Part shown: positions 21,989 through 34,619 of the stretch, piece by piece
How the letters are laid out: each line of letters begins with the position of its first letter
How positions within the stretch are numbered: the first letter of the stretch is position 1
Translations under genes and position numbers: made by a program
NCBI GenBank assembly: GCA_029844215.1
Contig: CM056728.1
Location: 85,497,676-85,561,675, forward strand
Direction: 5' to 3'
Source of the DNA: Przewalskia tangutica
Lineage: Eukaryota; Streptophyta; Magnoliopsida; Solanales; Solanaceae
DNA length: 64,000 bases
Notes under the pieces: model-generated
What the model saw: the letters and a program-made list of their open reading frames with translations, nothing else
What the model was told of the DNA's origin: nothing
Databases searched by the model: none

Positions 21989-24161
21989 CAACTGAGGTGC
22001 GCAGCTTTTTGGGCCTTGCGGGTTATTATCGGAGGTTTGTGGAGAAGTTTGCTTCGATTTCAGCACATTTGACTAGGCTGACTCAGAAAGCGGCTAAGTT
22101 CCAGTGGACGGATGCTTGTGAAAAGGGCTTCCAGTTGCTAAAGGAGAAATTAACGACGGCCCCAGTTCTTACTCTTCCAGAGGGTTTAAATGGATATGTG
22201 GTTTATTGTGATGCGTCGGGTGTCGGACTTGGGTGTGTGCTGATGCAGCATGGTAAGGTTATAGCTTACGCATCTCGACAGCTTAAGAAGCATGAGAAGA
22301 ACTACCCCACGCATGATTTGGAGTTGGCAGCAGTGATTCATGCCTTAAAGATCTGGAGGCATTATTTATATGGAGTTCATGTGGATATTTTTATAGACCA
22401 CAAGAGCCTCCAGTATATCTTCAGCCAGAGGGAGCTGAACTTGCGGCAAAGACGGTGGTTAGAGTTACTAAAGGATTATGATGTCGATATCCTATACCAC
22501 CCAGGGAAGGTCAATGTAGTTGCAGATGCCCTTAGTCGTAGATCGATGGGTAGTCTGTCTGATGTACAGCCAGAGAGAAGGGGCATGGTCCGCGAGATAC
22601 ATCAGCTAGCGAGCCTTGGGGTTCGATTGGTTGGTTCTGATAGTAGTAGGGTTCGGGTTCGAGAGGTTGCCGAGTCTTCCATCGTTGAGGAGGTGAAGAG
22701 GCGACAGTATGAGGATCCGATTATGACGCGGTATCGAGATACGACTCTTTAAGAGGAGAAGGGTCCATTTGAGGTAGCACCTGATGGGGTGCTAAGATAC
22801 GAGGGTAGATTGTGTGTACCCTATATTGCAGGACTTCGTCAGCAGGTTCTAGGGGAAGCACACAACGCTCGTTACTCTATTCATCCGGGGTCGACAAAGA
22901 TGTACCACGATCTCAGATGTTTGTATTGGTGGGATGGCCTGAAAAAGAACGTTGCAAGATCGTTGCTCAGTGTCCTAATTGTCAGCAGGTCAAGGTGGAG
23001 CACCAAAAGCCTGGTGGGTTGCTGTAAACGATTGAGATTCCGACCTGGAAATGGAAGGTGATCGACATGGATTTTGTTACAGGGTTACCTAGCACTCAGA
23101 GGAAGTGTGATTCCATATGGGTTATCGTAGACAGGCTGACGAAATCAGCCCACTTTCTTCCAGTCAGGACGACTTATTCGACCGAGGATTATGCTAGACT
23201 TTACATCTGGGAGACCGTGAGACTACATGGGGTCCCTATTTCTATTATATCGAACAGAGGAGCCCAGTTTACGGCTAATTTCTGGAGGTCTTTCCAGAAG
23301 GGATTAGGGACGCAGGTGAGCCTCAGTACTGCATTTCATCCTCAGACCGACGGACAGGCAGAGCGTACTATCCAGACACTTGAGGATATGCTGCGGGCCT
23401 GTGTTATCGATTTCAGGGGTAGCTGGGAGGATCATTTGCCTCTTGTTGAGTTTGCGTATAATAACAACTACCATTCCAGTATCCAGATGGTGCCTTATGA
23501 GGCCTTGTATGGAAGGAAGTGCAGATCGCCGATAGGCTGGTTTGATGTGGGTGAGGTTCAGTTAGTTGGGCCGGACTTGATTCAGCATGCTGTGGATAAG
23601 GTGAAGCTTATCCAGGAAAGATTGCTAGCAGCTCAGAGTCGACAAAAGTCGTATGCAGATAATAGGCGTCGACACCTGGAGTTTGAGATTGATGATTGGG
23701 TTTTCCTGAAGGTGTCACCCATGAAGGGTGTGATGAGGTTTGGGAAGAAGGGGAAACTTAGCCCAAGGTACATTGGGCCTTATCAGATTGTCCGTAGAGT
23801 GGGCAAGGTTGCCTATGAGTTGGATCTGTCGTCCGACCTGGAGGTAGTACATCCGGACTTTCACGTTTCTATATTGCGGAGGTGTATCGGAGATCCATCC
23901 AGAGTGTTCCCGGTTGATGATGTCCAGGTGACAGAGGGGTTATCGTATGAGGAGAGTCCCATAGCGATACTCGATCGCTGTGTCAAAGCGATCATGACAA
24001 AGGATGTGGCTTCCGTAAAAGTCTTGTGGCGGAACGAGAACAGAGAGGAGATGACTTGGGAAGCAGAGGAGGACATGATGAAGAAGTATCCTTACTTATT
24101 TCCTACACCTCCAGGTAACTCACTTTCCTACTTGTTGATTTTAATTGACATATATGCTTAA
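21984..24161 (+). pseudogene. G1 pol, RNase H, integrase and chromodomain
   Basis: After the E2 target duplication the G1 protein resumes with [15 protein letters not shown]. RNase H (about 22150-22560) shows [35 protein letters not shown] and [12 protein letters not shown]. Integrase follows: His pair (HNARYSIHPG, about 22860), CPNCQQ (about 22975), first Asp in MDFVTGLP (about 23067), Glu in DGQAERT (23361-23363), and GPY motif in YIGPYQI (about 23775). The chromodomain (about 23955-24110) ends at the stop 24159-24161. Breaks: TAA at 22750-22752 and 23025-23027, both where relatives have a Gln codon, and a one-base loss near 22963. The second catalytic Asp is Asn (codon 23253-23255, ISNRGAQF). 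It is a dead but well-preserved pol, much cleaner than E2. Confidence 0.92.
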
Positions 24162-24249
24162 GTGTTATTATGGTCATGTATGGCGTTCTTGTTTGTGTGG
24201 GGTATAGTTAAGAGGGACTATGCCAATATCTGATTTGATTGAACGTAGA

Positions 24250-24287
24250 AGGAACATTCGGGACGAATGTTTCTAAGGGGGAGAGAA
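24250..24287 (+). promoter_or_regulatory. G1 hairpin and polypurine tract
   Basis: GGAACATTCG (24251-24260), loop GGA, CGAATGTTTC (24264-24273), then AAGGGGGAGAGAA up to the LTR start TGTTACACC at 24288. The tract sets the plus-strand priming point and confirms the plus orientation of G1. Confidence 0.85.
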
Positions 24288-24950
24288 TGTTACACCCCGT
24301 AGTTTCAGGGTATGTATATGAGGACGTGCGCAAGAGAATGCGACTCTAGGTTTGAAAAGGAAGAAAGATTTCTTTTTCCTACGAAAAATATTCCGAACCT
24401 CGTGAAGGAAAAAGGTTTATTATTGAGAATTGGATTCTCAATTTTGGTATTTAAGACTTATAGAATTTATAAGAATTATGGAATTTTATTTAAAGATTTG
24501 GTCATGTGGGGACAACCCGGAAAATTTTACGTTTTTGTGGGGCCCACAAGGTTTTCAATTATGGACCAATTATTGAGATTGTGGGGAGATGAAATATATT
24601 GGACCAATAGGGGGGTGACACGAGTCACCCCCATGGTGGCATGTTGGCCGAAAAGGTGAGACAAGTGGCAAGCCACTTGTCTCAAGATATTTGATGGACA
24701 AGTGGCTTGTGGGACCCACATACACTTGTCCCCAATCTCAACCACACACTTGCTTTGATCCTAGCCCTTGGTGTCTTATATATACACACCTTAGGGTTGC
24801 AAGACTTCTTCAACACTTAGAGAATTTCAAGCAAATACTCCCTCCCTTTAAGTGAACTCTCGGCACCCCCTTGTTCTTGAAGAACAATCCTTCAATTGTT
24901 GTTGTTTAATCCCAAATACCTTAGCCAAGTGTCCCTAGTAGTGTTCTAAA
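24288..24950 (+). repeat. G1 3' LTR, first part
   Basis: Starts TGTTACACCCCG after the polypurine tract. It holds no gene. A TATA box TATATATA lies at 24777-24784, followed by ACACACCTTAGGG and a pyrimidine-rich leader. Only the two ends of this LTR resemble those of E1-E6; the middle differs. Cut at 24950 by E3 and continued for 33 bases at 34587-34619. Confidence 0.85.
24946..24950. repeat. Left TSD of E3 (CTAAA)
   Basis: Exact partner at 34587-34591. Confidence 0.95.
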
Positions 24951-27900
24951 TGTCACGACCCGAACCCGGGCCCGTGACCGGTGCCTTACCCCGGGCACCC
25001 AAGTAGACATACATCAGAGTAATCAGCGGAACATAAAGACAATACATGAAACCAGTGTAATAAGACAGTGAAATAAGAAGACAAAGCAACCAAAACTGTT
25101 ACCTTCAGATATATATATATAGCAATTTTTTTAACATGAATAGCTTAATCCTTTTTACAAACCCCGCCACAACAAGATTCATGCACTTCTAAGAATGATA
25201 CGACAACAATGGCGGACAGTGGCCCCGCCAAACCCCGAATGTAAACACTTACGACGGTGACTATACCACCGATAAGCCTCCGAGAAACGGAGCTTCCCAA
25301 ACGTCAAACTGCGACTCGAGAGCTAGGATCAACGATCGTGTACCTCAATCATGCAGATGAACGCAGCCCGGGCGAGGTCAAGACAACAGTACCGAGTATG
25401 TGAAATCAAAATACATATCGTAAATGAAATCATAGCGAAGCCATATAAAGCAGAGACATGTATGATAACCAACTACGCTTTATAACAAAGCAACATGTCA
25501 AGTTAGGGACTCACGCCTCAAGTCATCACTCAAGTATAACAATGGGTCTCGTGCCCACAACATCAATCATGCCCGTGGAATACCTTCTCACCGCCAGCCT
25601 ATGATATAAAAGCACCAAGGAACACACATGAACACCGTGTCCCACTGTGTCATAATAAAATCAGACGGTAAGTACGAAGGCATAGCCGACTACTAAAAAC
25701 CCACGCACCAACAAGGTCATGAATCAGATTATAAGATCCGCTCAGACCGTCACATGATCAAAGCCGCCACTTGCCCGCAGATCAATGTACGCGTCTAACC
25801 CTCGAACTCCCGCAGCCCGCATAGGCCAATCTCATCGCCCGCATGAGGTATTCCCGCGTCGAGGGTAGCTACTCCCGATCGCCCCGACTTCGCACCGCAT
25901 GGCCACATGGACCGTATGCCCATAAAGGACGACACTAACTCGAACTCTCGTAGCTCGCATAGGCCCCGGGACTGCATGAGGTATTCTCGAATCATAGTCC
26001 ATCGACACCGAGTCTACCCCCGCGTCGGAGGGCGCTTAACCCCTAATCATCTCAAGAGATGAATGCCACAATACTATCATAACGACCGATAGTTAATAAG
26101 CACAATCAAGGGAAACCCTTCACACAAACATCACAAGATACTAACACACGTAGATCCCAACACGCTTACTTATCAACGCAATCAAGAAAGTATTACTGTG
26201 CTATCACAAACCAATACAATCAAGTTGTTCACACAAGGTACCTTCTACTATATGATTAACAAAATCGGTTTTTATCCCCAAAGTACTTCATACATTAACT
26301 CTTTAAAAGATACGTTACATTTCACAATGTCACACAATACCCGTAGTATAAAATAGAGTGACTATCCTTTAAAGTAAATCAATTACTTCTCTTTGTAAAA
26401 TCAAGTAGCAACATTCTTTCCAATGATCAAGTTTGCCTAATTTCCAATGTTCAAGTTTCTCATTTTAGAAAGGTTTCGTAGTTCATAGTCTTATTCATTT
26501 GAGAATATAATTCTCCTTAAAACTATCCGAGAAACATAAGTCTTATATGAGTAGGATATTCTTGTTTATAACAATCTTATTACAAAGACCATGATCTAGA
26601 AATATCATTTTGTCTCATCTTAGCTTCTATGCAGATGGAAGTTTCTACTGGTTTTAATAATACTTAATTAGTCAAAACATTTCCTTTTATTAACGCCGCA
26701 GCTGGTTTGTCGATACACATTCTCGATTTCAAATCAAGAAAACATTCTTAAGCCGTTATACCTAACTTCCCATAAAGCTAGTATAACTCTTAAGTTTTTC
26801 AAAACCAAGTATTACTTCTTTCAAAATGATTCAAAATCTTTTAAATACTTCAAGTTCTTTATTAACACATAACAAGCCGCTTATAGTTCAAAACAAGACT
26901 TTTAAAACCACATGTATTTTCTTACCAACATAAAGTCGTTATAACTAACTTCCCATAAAGTCGTTATAACACTTTATGTTTTAAACCAATCACATACATT
27001 TAGCACATGACGCTTACCGCACTACATAGTTCACACATATCATGCTAGAAGAGATAGGAAGAGGTTCACATACCTCGCGACGATTATCGACTAATAGCAA
27101 AACGCCCAAGTACCTCAAACCGCCGCTACTCCCTAAGCTAAGTAGATCGCGCCACGCATAGTACTTCCACCTATAAGGCCACAAGGCGCTATTAACATAA
27201 GGTCTCTTCAGAGAACATTCTACGTAAAATTCGGCAAAGACTCTCCCCGCAACAAACAGAAATCTCCTCCTCTATCGAGGCCGGCTACCAAGCCAACCAG
27301 GGGGGGGGGTTATGCATCTAACCCTAACGTGTACAATTCTACTCCACAGTACTACTTCAAAAGTATACTGTAATACAGCCCTAAGTAATTACAACAAGAA
27401 TCTTCTTTAAATACAGCTTAAGTCGCAAGACATTGCTGTAAGTATTATTCAGCTTAAGTCAAAAGACATTGCCAATAACTACGTTCATTTCTATATATAG
27501 TATACTTCAACTATATATTCTAACAATATGTAATTTCCAATTACAATAGAGGACAAGATATTTACCTCAATAAGCCCATAATTATCCAAGTATAAAGTCG
27601 ATCCTGGCAATCGCTTAGCTCCAACTCCGAGCGCCCAACCCGCTCTAAACCACCCTTAGAAGTTCTAACCAACTTCTACACAATACTCCAACTGACTATG
27701 GAGATTTTTCCTGTGGTTTCGGTTTTGTGACTAAGGGAAGTATAATAGTATTTCGGGCTTTTCAGATAGTATAACCTTAGAATACAACAAGGTATACGGC
27801 TAAGGTAATTTGGGCATTATAACAATACTTTTGAGGTATTTCTATCAAGAGTGGGGTATTATACGAAACAACTAGGCTAGTGGGGTACCCACTACCACAC

Positions 27901-28439
27901 CAAAAAGGGGAGTGGAAGGCTCTCGCCACAAGTGGCCTATCTAGGAGTGGGCTCTTGGACGAGAGTCAAACAAGAGGGAGGAGGATTTCTAAGACTTAGA
28001 ACATTTTAGGATGAATAAGTCTTCCAAAGGGCGGGTATTTATAGCCTAGCAAAGGCCAACCAATGGCCAAGATCTTGCCAAGTGCAAGGCAAGTGTAGGC
28101 CAAGATCTTGCCAAGTGCACCTTATCCATCTACCACAAAATATCCTACCAACCCTTGACCAACAATGGCCAATTCGCCCACCTCTTTACCGCCTAACGCA
28201 GCTCCAATGGGAGGGTGACAAGTGTCGCCTCTAGTTGGCCAAAAATGTTTCGCCTCTCTAAAAATCCGCAAAAATTAAAAATGACATAGCCGAAATTCCC
28301 TACGAAAGTCGTGGAAAACGCTTTCACTAAAAACGACTCTAACCGTGTTATGCACAAATAAAATTCGCCAAGCACTTTAAGGCACAAACTTTTCTACGAC
28401 GCCCTCGCTGCATATACTCAGGAAATACGAGGTATAACA
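24951..28439 (-). repeat. E3 left LTR
   Basis: TGTCACGACC to GGTATAACA. No gene. Landmarks: U5-end inverted repeat 24981-25000, CCGCAT array 25795-26040, conserved block 26562-26640, CATAAAGTCGTTATAAC repeats (26931-26970), duplicated AGACATTGC unit (27418-27470), promoter TATTTATA 28036-28043, duplicated GGCCAAGATCTTGCCAAGTG unit (28065-28120). The first 100 bases are well preserved, with intact CCCGGG words. Confidence 0.9.
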
Positions 28440-28478
28440 CTCTCCCCTCCTTAGAAACATTCGTCCCGAATGTTCCTT
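28440..28478 (-). promoter_or_regulatory. E3 polypurine tract and hairpin
   Basis: Element sense: GGAACATTCG GGA CGAATGTTTC, then AAGGAGGGGAGAG beside the LTR start. Confidence 0.8.
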
Positions 28479-28689
28479 ATAAGTCTCAAAACAAACGCGC
28501 GCCAATATAGTTTTCACTATTATTCTTACGAGAACAATCCTGCCACAGCTGCACCTGCGTAAATACTTACGTCAAAGTCCACGAGGAAACACCTCTAATC
28601 ATCACCACAAAACACTCCTCACCGGGGTCTAAAATATACTTCTTCCACACTTTCCAAACAAAAGAAATGATCACATCTATGCTCGCCAT

Positions 28690-29720
28690 ACATGCTCGCT
28701 TCTCTTTACTCGTCAGAGATACCACTTTGTCACTTTGCTCGAGGCATTAACCTTCTCAAAGCGACCAACAAATGGTACCACTTTTGTCCCTTTGTCGCGA
28801 GCCTTGCTCGACGACCCAACAAATGGTACCGATCGCATGCGATCCCCGAGGATGTCGATACCGAACTCTTTCCACATTTACATCGCTTCGCTTCCAAAAC
28901 TCGGCTACTATCTCTAACGTGGTCATCATTAAGTGGGAACACTGATGGATCTCCATACTTTTCCGATCATAACAATACGAAAGACCGACGATGACCTCCT
29001 AAGTCGGACGACAAAAGCTAACATATAGGCAACCCGCCTATTCTTCACATGAACTCGTGCGGCCCAAAGTAACTCGCTAAGTTCCTCTCAGATTCCAAAC
29101 TCGTCACACCCAACCCGGTGGTACCTTCAAGAAGACCGACCGCCAACTCAACTCTAAGCGCCGCCGATTATCCGCACAATTCCTCCGAGCCCGTAACTTC
29201 TTCTAGACAAGCTTCGCGACTATCCACAACCGGAACAAGCTCAACTAACTAATCAACCTTGCCAACATCGAACCAATCGACCGCAATTTACACTTCCGCC
29301 CTACAAGGCTTCACAAAGCGATATCCGAACACCAAATGGTAGCTTAAACACTTCCTCCATAGGAGACAACAATCCCCCCACGACTACCTCTGAAATCCAC
29401 GCACTGGCCCGAGGGCGAATGCGATTCAGAGACTCACCTGAGTTCTTAACACTGCCTGGTAAACATTTAGAAGACGAAAAATAGCCACAACCCGGGCTTC
29501 ACTGTTCGACATAAGGTGAAGGTAGGCACCCCGCATCCTTTCAACCCTTCGATAACTCAACACACCAGTAAACGGTCCCGAACGAAGAACACGATGGGCT
29601 GCCCCATCGACCACCACCGGCCGAACGATCCACGAACTCAGACGGTTAATCGAACATGGGCCTAACACCCGCGTGACTACCACAAGGCGACCACCACAAA
29701 CCGACACCACCAAACTCGCC
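28690..29720 (-). pseudogene. E3 integrase remnant
   Basis: Collinear with the E1 remnant at 6080-7019. On the minus strand a VFPLNDDHVRDSS tail is visible (about 28940-28905), preceded by degraded C-terminal and core segments. The end of this region contains two to three tandem copies of a 50-60 bp unit (about 28717-28830, recurring ACCAACAAATGGTACC), of which E1 has only one. No chromodomain. Numerous frame changes. Confidence 0.65.
28717..28830. repeat. Short tandem repeat carrying PBS-like sequence in E3
   Basis: Units of about 50-60 bp beginning GATACCACTTTGTCAC or GGTACCACTTTTGTCCC and ending CCAACAAATG. The first reads as a PBS/LTR junction on the minus strand. E1 carries one unit (6065-6125). 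Confidence 0.6.
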
Positions 29721-30180
29721 GCGGGTTGACCCGCAACGTGGCCTCAACCCGACCCGCAACGCCGCATCATACTAGCTCCCGAACCTAACAATCTCACTAA
29801 TCACGCATTTAAAACCTAGCGGCCTTCTTAGCTCAACTACCCTCTTTCATTCCACACTACTAGGACCTGTCCCAACATAACTCACGTGCACTATGCACTC
29901 CGATAAGTGGTCAAACATAACACTACACCTTTTCTCGAGATGGCCTCACCTCTAAGGTCTCTACGTATAAAGCTCTAAGGCTCACACTTTCTCTATCCCC
30001 AAAATCTTACTCGGCTAAACAACCATGATTTCAAATCACAACTAACACACCGCTATCGTAACATAGCACCTAAGGTATACTCACCTTATCACCTATACAA
30101 AACTCTGTAGGGTTAAGGATAGATCTATGTTCATCGCTTCACTCCCCTTAGTCGTCTAATCAAACTCGCCTGTAGGCGAT
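29720..30180 (-). other. E3 non-coding linker
   Basis: Collinear with 7020-7480 of E1 and with the post-gag segment of the array. No supported coding frame. Includes the GGGTTGAGGCC and GGTTGACCCGC words in element sense (29730-29760). Confidence 0.55.
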
Positions 30181-30916
30181 AGCTAAGGAGATGACGAACT
30201 ACCCACCGATCCTCAAGGCTAAGTCCTCCCGCATGACACTCTTTCGACAAATGCACTCGACGGTCATAGTACAACACGCACCAACTAAAAGACGACATTC
30301 CTCGACGACGCCGCCACATTGTGAACACCGAAAAATCAATCCGGATGGTGGAACCTACGCAGTAGCGTGGAACCTAAGCTCGAGCTCACCAACTCCCGCA
30401 TACCCAACGCCCCGGAATTCATGGAGGACCTCGCTGCACCGTGGATGTGCATAATCTATTCCAGCGAGGCGACTCGCTCAAAAGTTATCAAGGACCTTGC
30501 CGCCTCGCCCTTCTCTCGTGTCCTTCGTTAACCTGTCGATCTCTACACGCCTCGCTCGCGCATAAGCCCGCATACGTGCCATGCTCAAGCCTAATCAAGA
30601 ATTACTTGCACAACCTCTTTTAGATAGTCCTCAAGACTCGCAGACATCGGTATACTCTCCGTAGCCAAATCTATAGCTAGTAATGTGGTCGCTTTGCAAT
30701 CTAAATTCTGTTCTGGCCGTGGAATCAAGGTTCATATATCATGGCCGCAGCAGGACCGCCGCCGCCGCCAAACTCACGGGCTAGTGACGTCGCAGAAATC
30801 CCCGAACGGAAGCACTACCCTAGGTAAAGATCGGGCTGTGCCTCGCAACCCTCTCGAACTCTACTCGCAGCCTCCTGCCGCTTTGCCCTCCCGGGCCCTT
30901 GCCCTACGCGAGGCAT
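30180..30916 (-). pseudogene. E3 gag remnant
   Basis: ATG at 30916-30914 (minus) begins MPR-like codons as in E1. The capsid core is missing as in E1; RAYAR (about 30560) and the region leading to the knuckle can be followed to about 30230, where CYYDRR-like codons correspond to the GDCY... segment of the array gag. Multiple stops. Confidence 0.6.
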
Positions 30917-31096
30917 AACGGTAGTGGAAAGAAATACGTTAGAGGTCCAACTTACAACACGCCTCTAAGGCACGATCTCAGAGTGAGAAGAATAGAAACC
31001 AATCCTAAAATATCCTATAGCCTCCTCGATTATCGTGGTGCACAACACACCGATAATCAAGACTTCATCGATACGCCGTAGACACTTTCCGAGGAT

Positions 31097-31116
31097 TAAT
31101 CGCTCGATACCACTTT
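31097..31116 (-). promoter_or_regulatory. E3 primer-binding site
   Basis: Minus strand: AAAAGTGGTATCGAGCGATT, following the LTR end. Initiator tRNA-Met type. Confidence 0.8.
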
Positions 31117-34100
31117 TGTCACGACTCCGAACCTGGGCGTGACCGTGCCTTACCCCGCACCCAAGTAGACATACATCGAGTAATCACGAACATAAAGACA
31201 ATACATGAAACCAAAGTAATAAGACAAAGGAAATAAGAAGACAAAGCAACCAAAATCTACCTTCAAGATATATATAAATAGCAATTTTTAACATGAACAG
31301 CTTAATCCTTTTTACAAACCCCGCCACAACAAGATTTACATGCACTTCTAAGAATGATACGACAACAATGGCGGATGGCCCGCCAAACCCCGAATGTAAA
31401 CACTTACGACGGCGGGACTATACCACCGATAAGCCTCCGAGAAACGGAGCTTCCCAAACGCCAAATCGCGGACTCGAGAGCTAGGATCAACGATCGTGTA
31501 CCTCAACTCGCGGATGAACGCACTTCGGGCGAGGTCAAGATAACAAAAAGTATGTGAAATCAAAATACATATCAGAAATGAAATCATAGCAATCATATAA
31601 AGCAGAGACATGTATGATAACCAACTACGCTTATAACAAAGCAATATGTCAGTTAGGGACTCACGCCTCAAGTCATCACTCAAGTATAACAACGGGTCTC
31701 GTGCCCACAACATCAATCATGCCCGTGGAATACCTTCCTCATCACGGCAGCCTATGATATAAAAGCACCAAGGAACACACATGAACACCGTGTCCCACTG
31801 TGTCATAATAAAATCAGACGGTAAGTACGAAGGCATAGCCGACTACTAAAAACCCACAGCACTAACAAGGTCATGAATCAGATTATAAGATCTGCTCTGC
31901 ACCGTCACATGATCAAAGATGGCCACTTGCCCGCAGTATCAATGTACGCGTCTAACCCTGGAACTCCCGCAGCTCCGCATAGGCCAATCTCATCGGCCCG
32001 CATGAGGTATTCCCCGCATCGAGGGTAGCTACTCCCAAGATCGCCCCGACTTCGCAGCCGCACGCCACATGGACCGCATGCCCATAAAGGACGACACTAA
32101 CTCGAACTCGTAGCTCGCATAGCCCCCGGACTGCATGAGGTATTCTCGAATCATAGGTCCATCGACCGCCGAGTCTACCCCGCGACGGAGGGCTTAACCC
32201 CTAATCATCTCAAGAGATGAATGCCACAATACTATCATAACGATCGATAGTTAATAAGCACAATCAAGAAACCCCTTCACACAAACATCACAAGATACTA
32301 ACACACGTAGCATCCCAACACGTTTACTTATCAACGCAATCAAGAAAGTATTACCAGGCTATCACAAACCAATACAATCAAGTTGTTCACACAAGGTACC
32401 TTCTACTATATGATTAACAAAATCGGGTTTTTATCCCCAAAGTACTTCATACATTAACTCTTTAAAAGATACGTTACTTTCACAATGTCACACAATACCC
32501 GTAGTATAAAATAGAGTGACTATCCTTTTAAAGTAAATCAATTACTTCTCTTTGTAAAATCAAGTAGCAACATTCTTTTCCAATGATCAAGTTTGCCTAA
32601 TTTCCAATGTTCAAGTTTCTCATTTTAGAAAGGTTTCGTAGTTCATAGTCTTATTCATTTGAGAATATAATTCTCCTTAAAACTATCTGAGAAACATAAG
32701 TCTTATATGTGAGTAGGATATTCTTGTTTATAACAATCTTATTACAGCAGCCATGATCTAGGAAATATCATTTTGTCTCATCTTAGCTTCTATGCAGATG
32801 GAAGTTTCTACTGGTTTTAATAATACTTAATCTGTCAAAACATTTCCTTTTATTAACGCTGCAGTGGTTTGTCGATACACATTCTGATTTCCGAAATCAG
32901 TAAAACATTCTTAAGCCGTTATACCTAACTTCCCATAAAGCTAGTATAACTCTTAAGTTTTTCAAAACCAAGTATTACTTCTTCTTTCAAAATGATTCAA
33001 AAATCTTTTGAAATACTTCAAGTTCTTTATTAACACATAACAAGCCAGTTATAGTTCAAAACAAGACTTTTAAAACCACATGTATTTTCTTACCAACATA
33101 AAGCTGTTATAACCAACTTCCCATAAAGTCGTTATAACACTTTATGTTTTAAACCAATCAAATACATTTAGCACATTTACGACTACCTTACTACATAGTT
33201 CACACATATCATGCTAGAAGATATAGGAAGAGGTTCACATACCTCGCGACGATTATCGACTAATAGCAAAACGCTCCAAGTACCTCAAACCGCCGGCTAC
33301 TCCCTAAGCCAAGTAGATCGCGCCACGCATAGTACTTCCACCTATAAGGCCACAAGGCGCTTATTAACATAAGGTCTCTTCAGAACATTCTACGTAAAAT
33401 TCGGCAAGACTCTCCCGCAACAACAGAATCTCCTCCTCTATCGAGGCCGCTACCAAGCCAACCGGGGTTATACATCTAACCCTAACGTACAATTCTACTC
33501 CACTAGACTACTTCACAAGTCTCTGTAATACACCCTAAGTAATTACATCAAGAATCTTCTTTAAATACAGCTTAAGTCGCAAGACATCGCTGTAAGTATT
33601 ATTCAGCTTAAGTCAAAAGACATTGCCAATAACTACGTTCATTCTATATATAGTATACTTCAACTATATATTCTAACAATATGTAATTTCCAATTACAAT
33701 AGAGGACAAGATATTTACCTCAATAAGCCCATAATTATCCAAGTATAAAGTCGATCCCGGCAATCGCTTAGCTCCAACTCCGAGCGCCCAACCCGCTCTA
33801 AACCACCCTTAGAAGTTCTAACCAACTTCTACACAATACTCCAACGGACTATGGAGATTTTTCCTAGTGGTTTCGGTTTTTGTGACTAAGGGAAGTATAA
33901 TAGTATTTCTGGCTTTTCAGATAGTATAACCTTAGAATACAACAAGGTATATGGCTAAGGTAATTTGGGCATTATAACAATACTTTGAGGGTATTTCTAT
34001 CAAGAGGGGGTATTATACGAAACAACTAGGCTAGTGGGGTACCCACTACCACACCAAAAAGGGGGAGGGAGGCTCTGCCACAAGGGCCTATCTAGGAGTG

Positions 34101-34586
34101 GGCTCTGGACGAGAGTCAAACAAGAGGGGAGGAGGATTTCTAAGACTTAGAACATTTTAGGATGAATAAGTCTTCCAAAGCTGGTATTTATAGCCTAGCA
34201 AAGGCCAACCAATGGCCAAGATCTTGCCAAGTGCAAGGCAAGTGTAGGCCAAGATCTTGCCAAGTGCACCTTATCCATCTACCACAAAATATCCTACCAA
34301 CCCTTGACCAACAATGGCCAATTCGCCCACCTCTTTACCGCCTAACGCAGCCCAATGGGAGGTGACAAGTGTCGCCTCTAGTTGGCCAAAAATGTTTCGC
34401 CTCTCTAAAAATCCGCAAAATTAAAAATGACATAGCCGAAATTCCCTACGAAGTCGTGGAAAACGCTTCACTAAAAACGACTCTAACCGGGTGTTATGCA
34501 CAAATAAAATTCGGCCAAGCACTTTAAGGCACAAACTTTTCTACGTACGTCCCCGCGTACATACTCAGGAAATACGGGGTATAACA
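31117..34586 (-). repeat. E3 right LTR (5' LTR in element sense)
   Basis: TGTCACGACT to GGTATAACA, collinear with the left copy: CCGCAT array 31945-32200, conserved block 32726-32802, promoter TATTTATA 34185-34192, duplicated GGCCAAGATCTTGCCAAGTG unit 34213-34265. Differences between the two LTRs are mainly small gains and losses, so their divergence cannot be used as an age estimate without re-polishing. Confidence 0.9.
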
Positions 34587-34619
34587 CTAAAGATATCCCA
34601 ACACAAAGATCCCGGAAAT
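34587..34619 (+). repeat. G1 3' LTR remainder, starting with the E3 right TSD
   Basis: CTAAA (34587-34591) duplicates 24946-24950; the next 28 bases, to CCGGAAAT, are G1 LTR sequence ending where the array begins. Confidence 0.75.

Larger units (their letters stand above)
24951..34586 (-). mobile_element. E3: non-autonomous gypsy element, sister of E1
   Basis: 9636 bp, minus strand, with exact CTAAA duplications inside the G1 3' LTR. LTRs 24951-28439 and 31117-34586 (3489 and 3470 bp); internal domain 2677 bp with gag remnant, non-coding linker and integrase remnant and no protease, RT or RNase H. The layout is the same as in E1, which shows that the deleted form multiplied as such. Confidence 0.92.
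2460..34619 (+). mobile_element. G1: host Tekay/Del-type Ty3/gypsy element, broken by E1, E2 and E3
   Basis: Pieces of one plus-strand element can be read across three insertions: reverse transcriptase (2460-2514, 11780-12172), RNase H, integrase and chromodomain (21984-24161), polypurine tract (24270-24287) and 3' LTR (24288-24950, 34587-34619). The protein resumes without loss at each junction once the 5-bp TSD is discounted, which shows they are parts of one element. The 5' LTR, gag and protease lie left of the window or beyond E0. It is the oldest member of the nest because all others sit in it. Confidence 0.88.
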
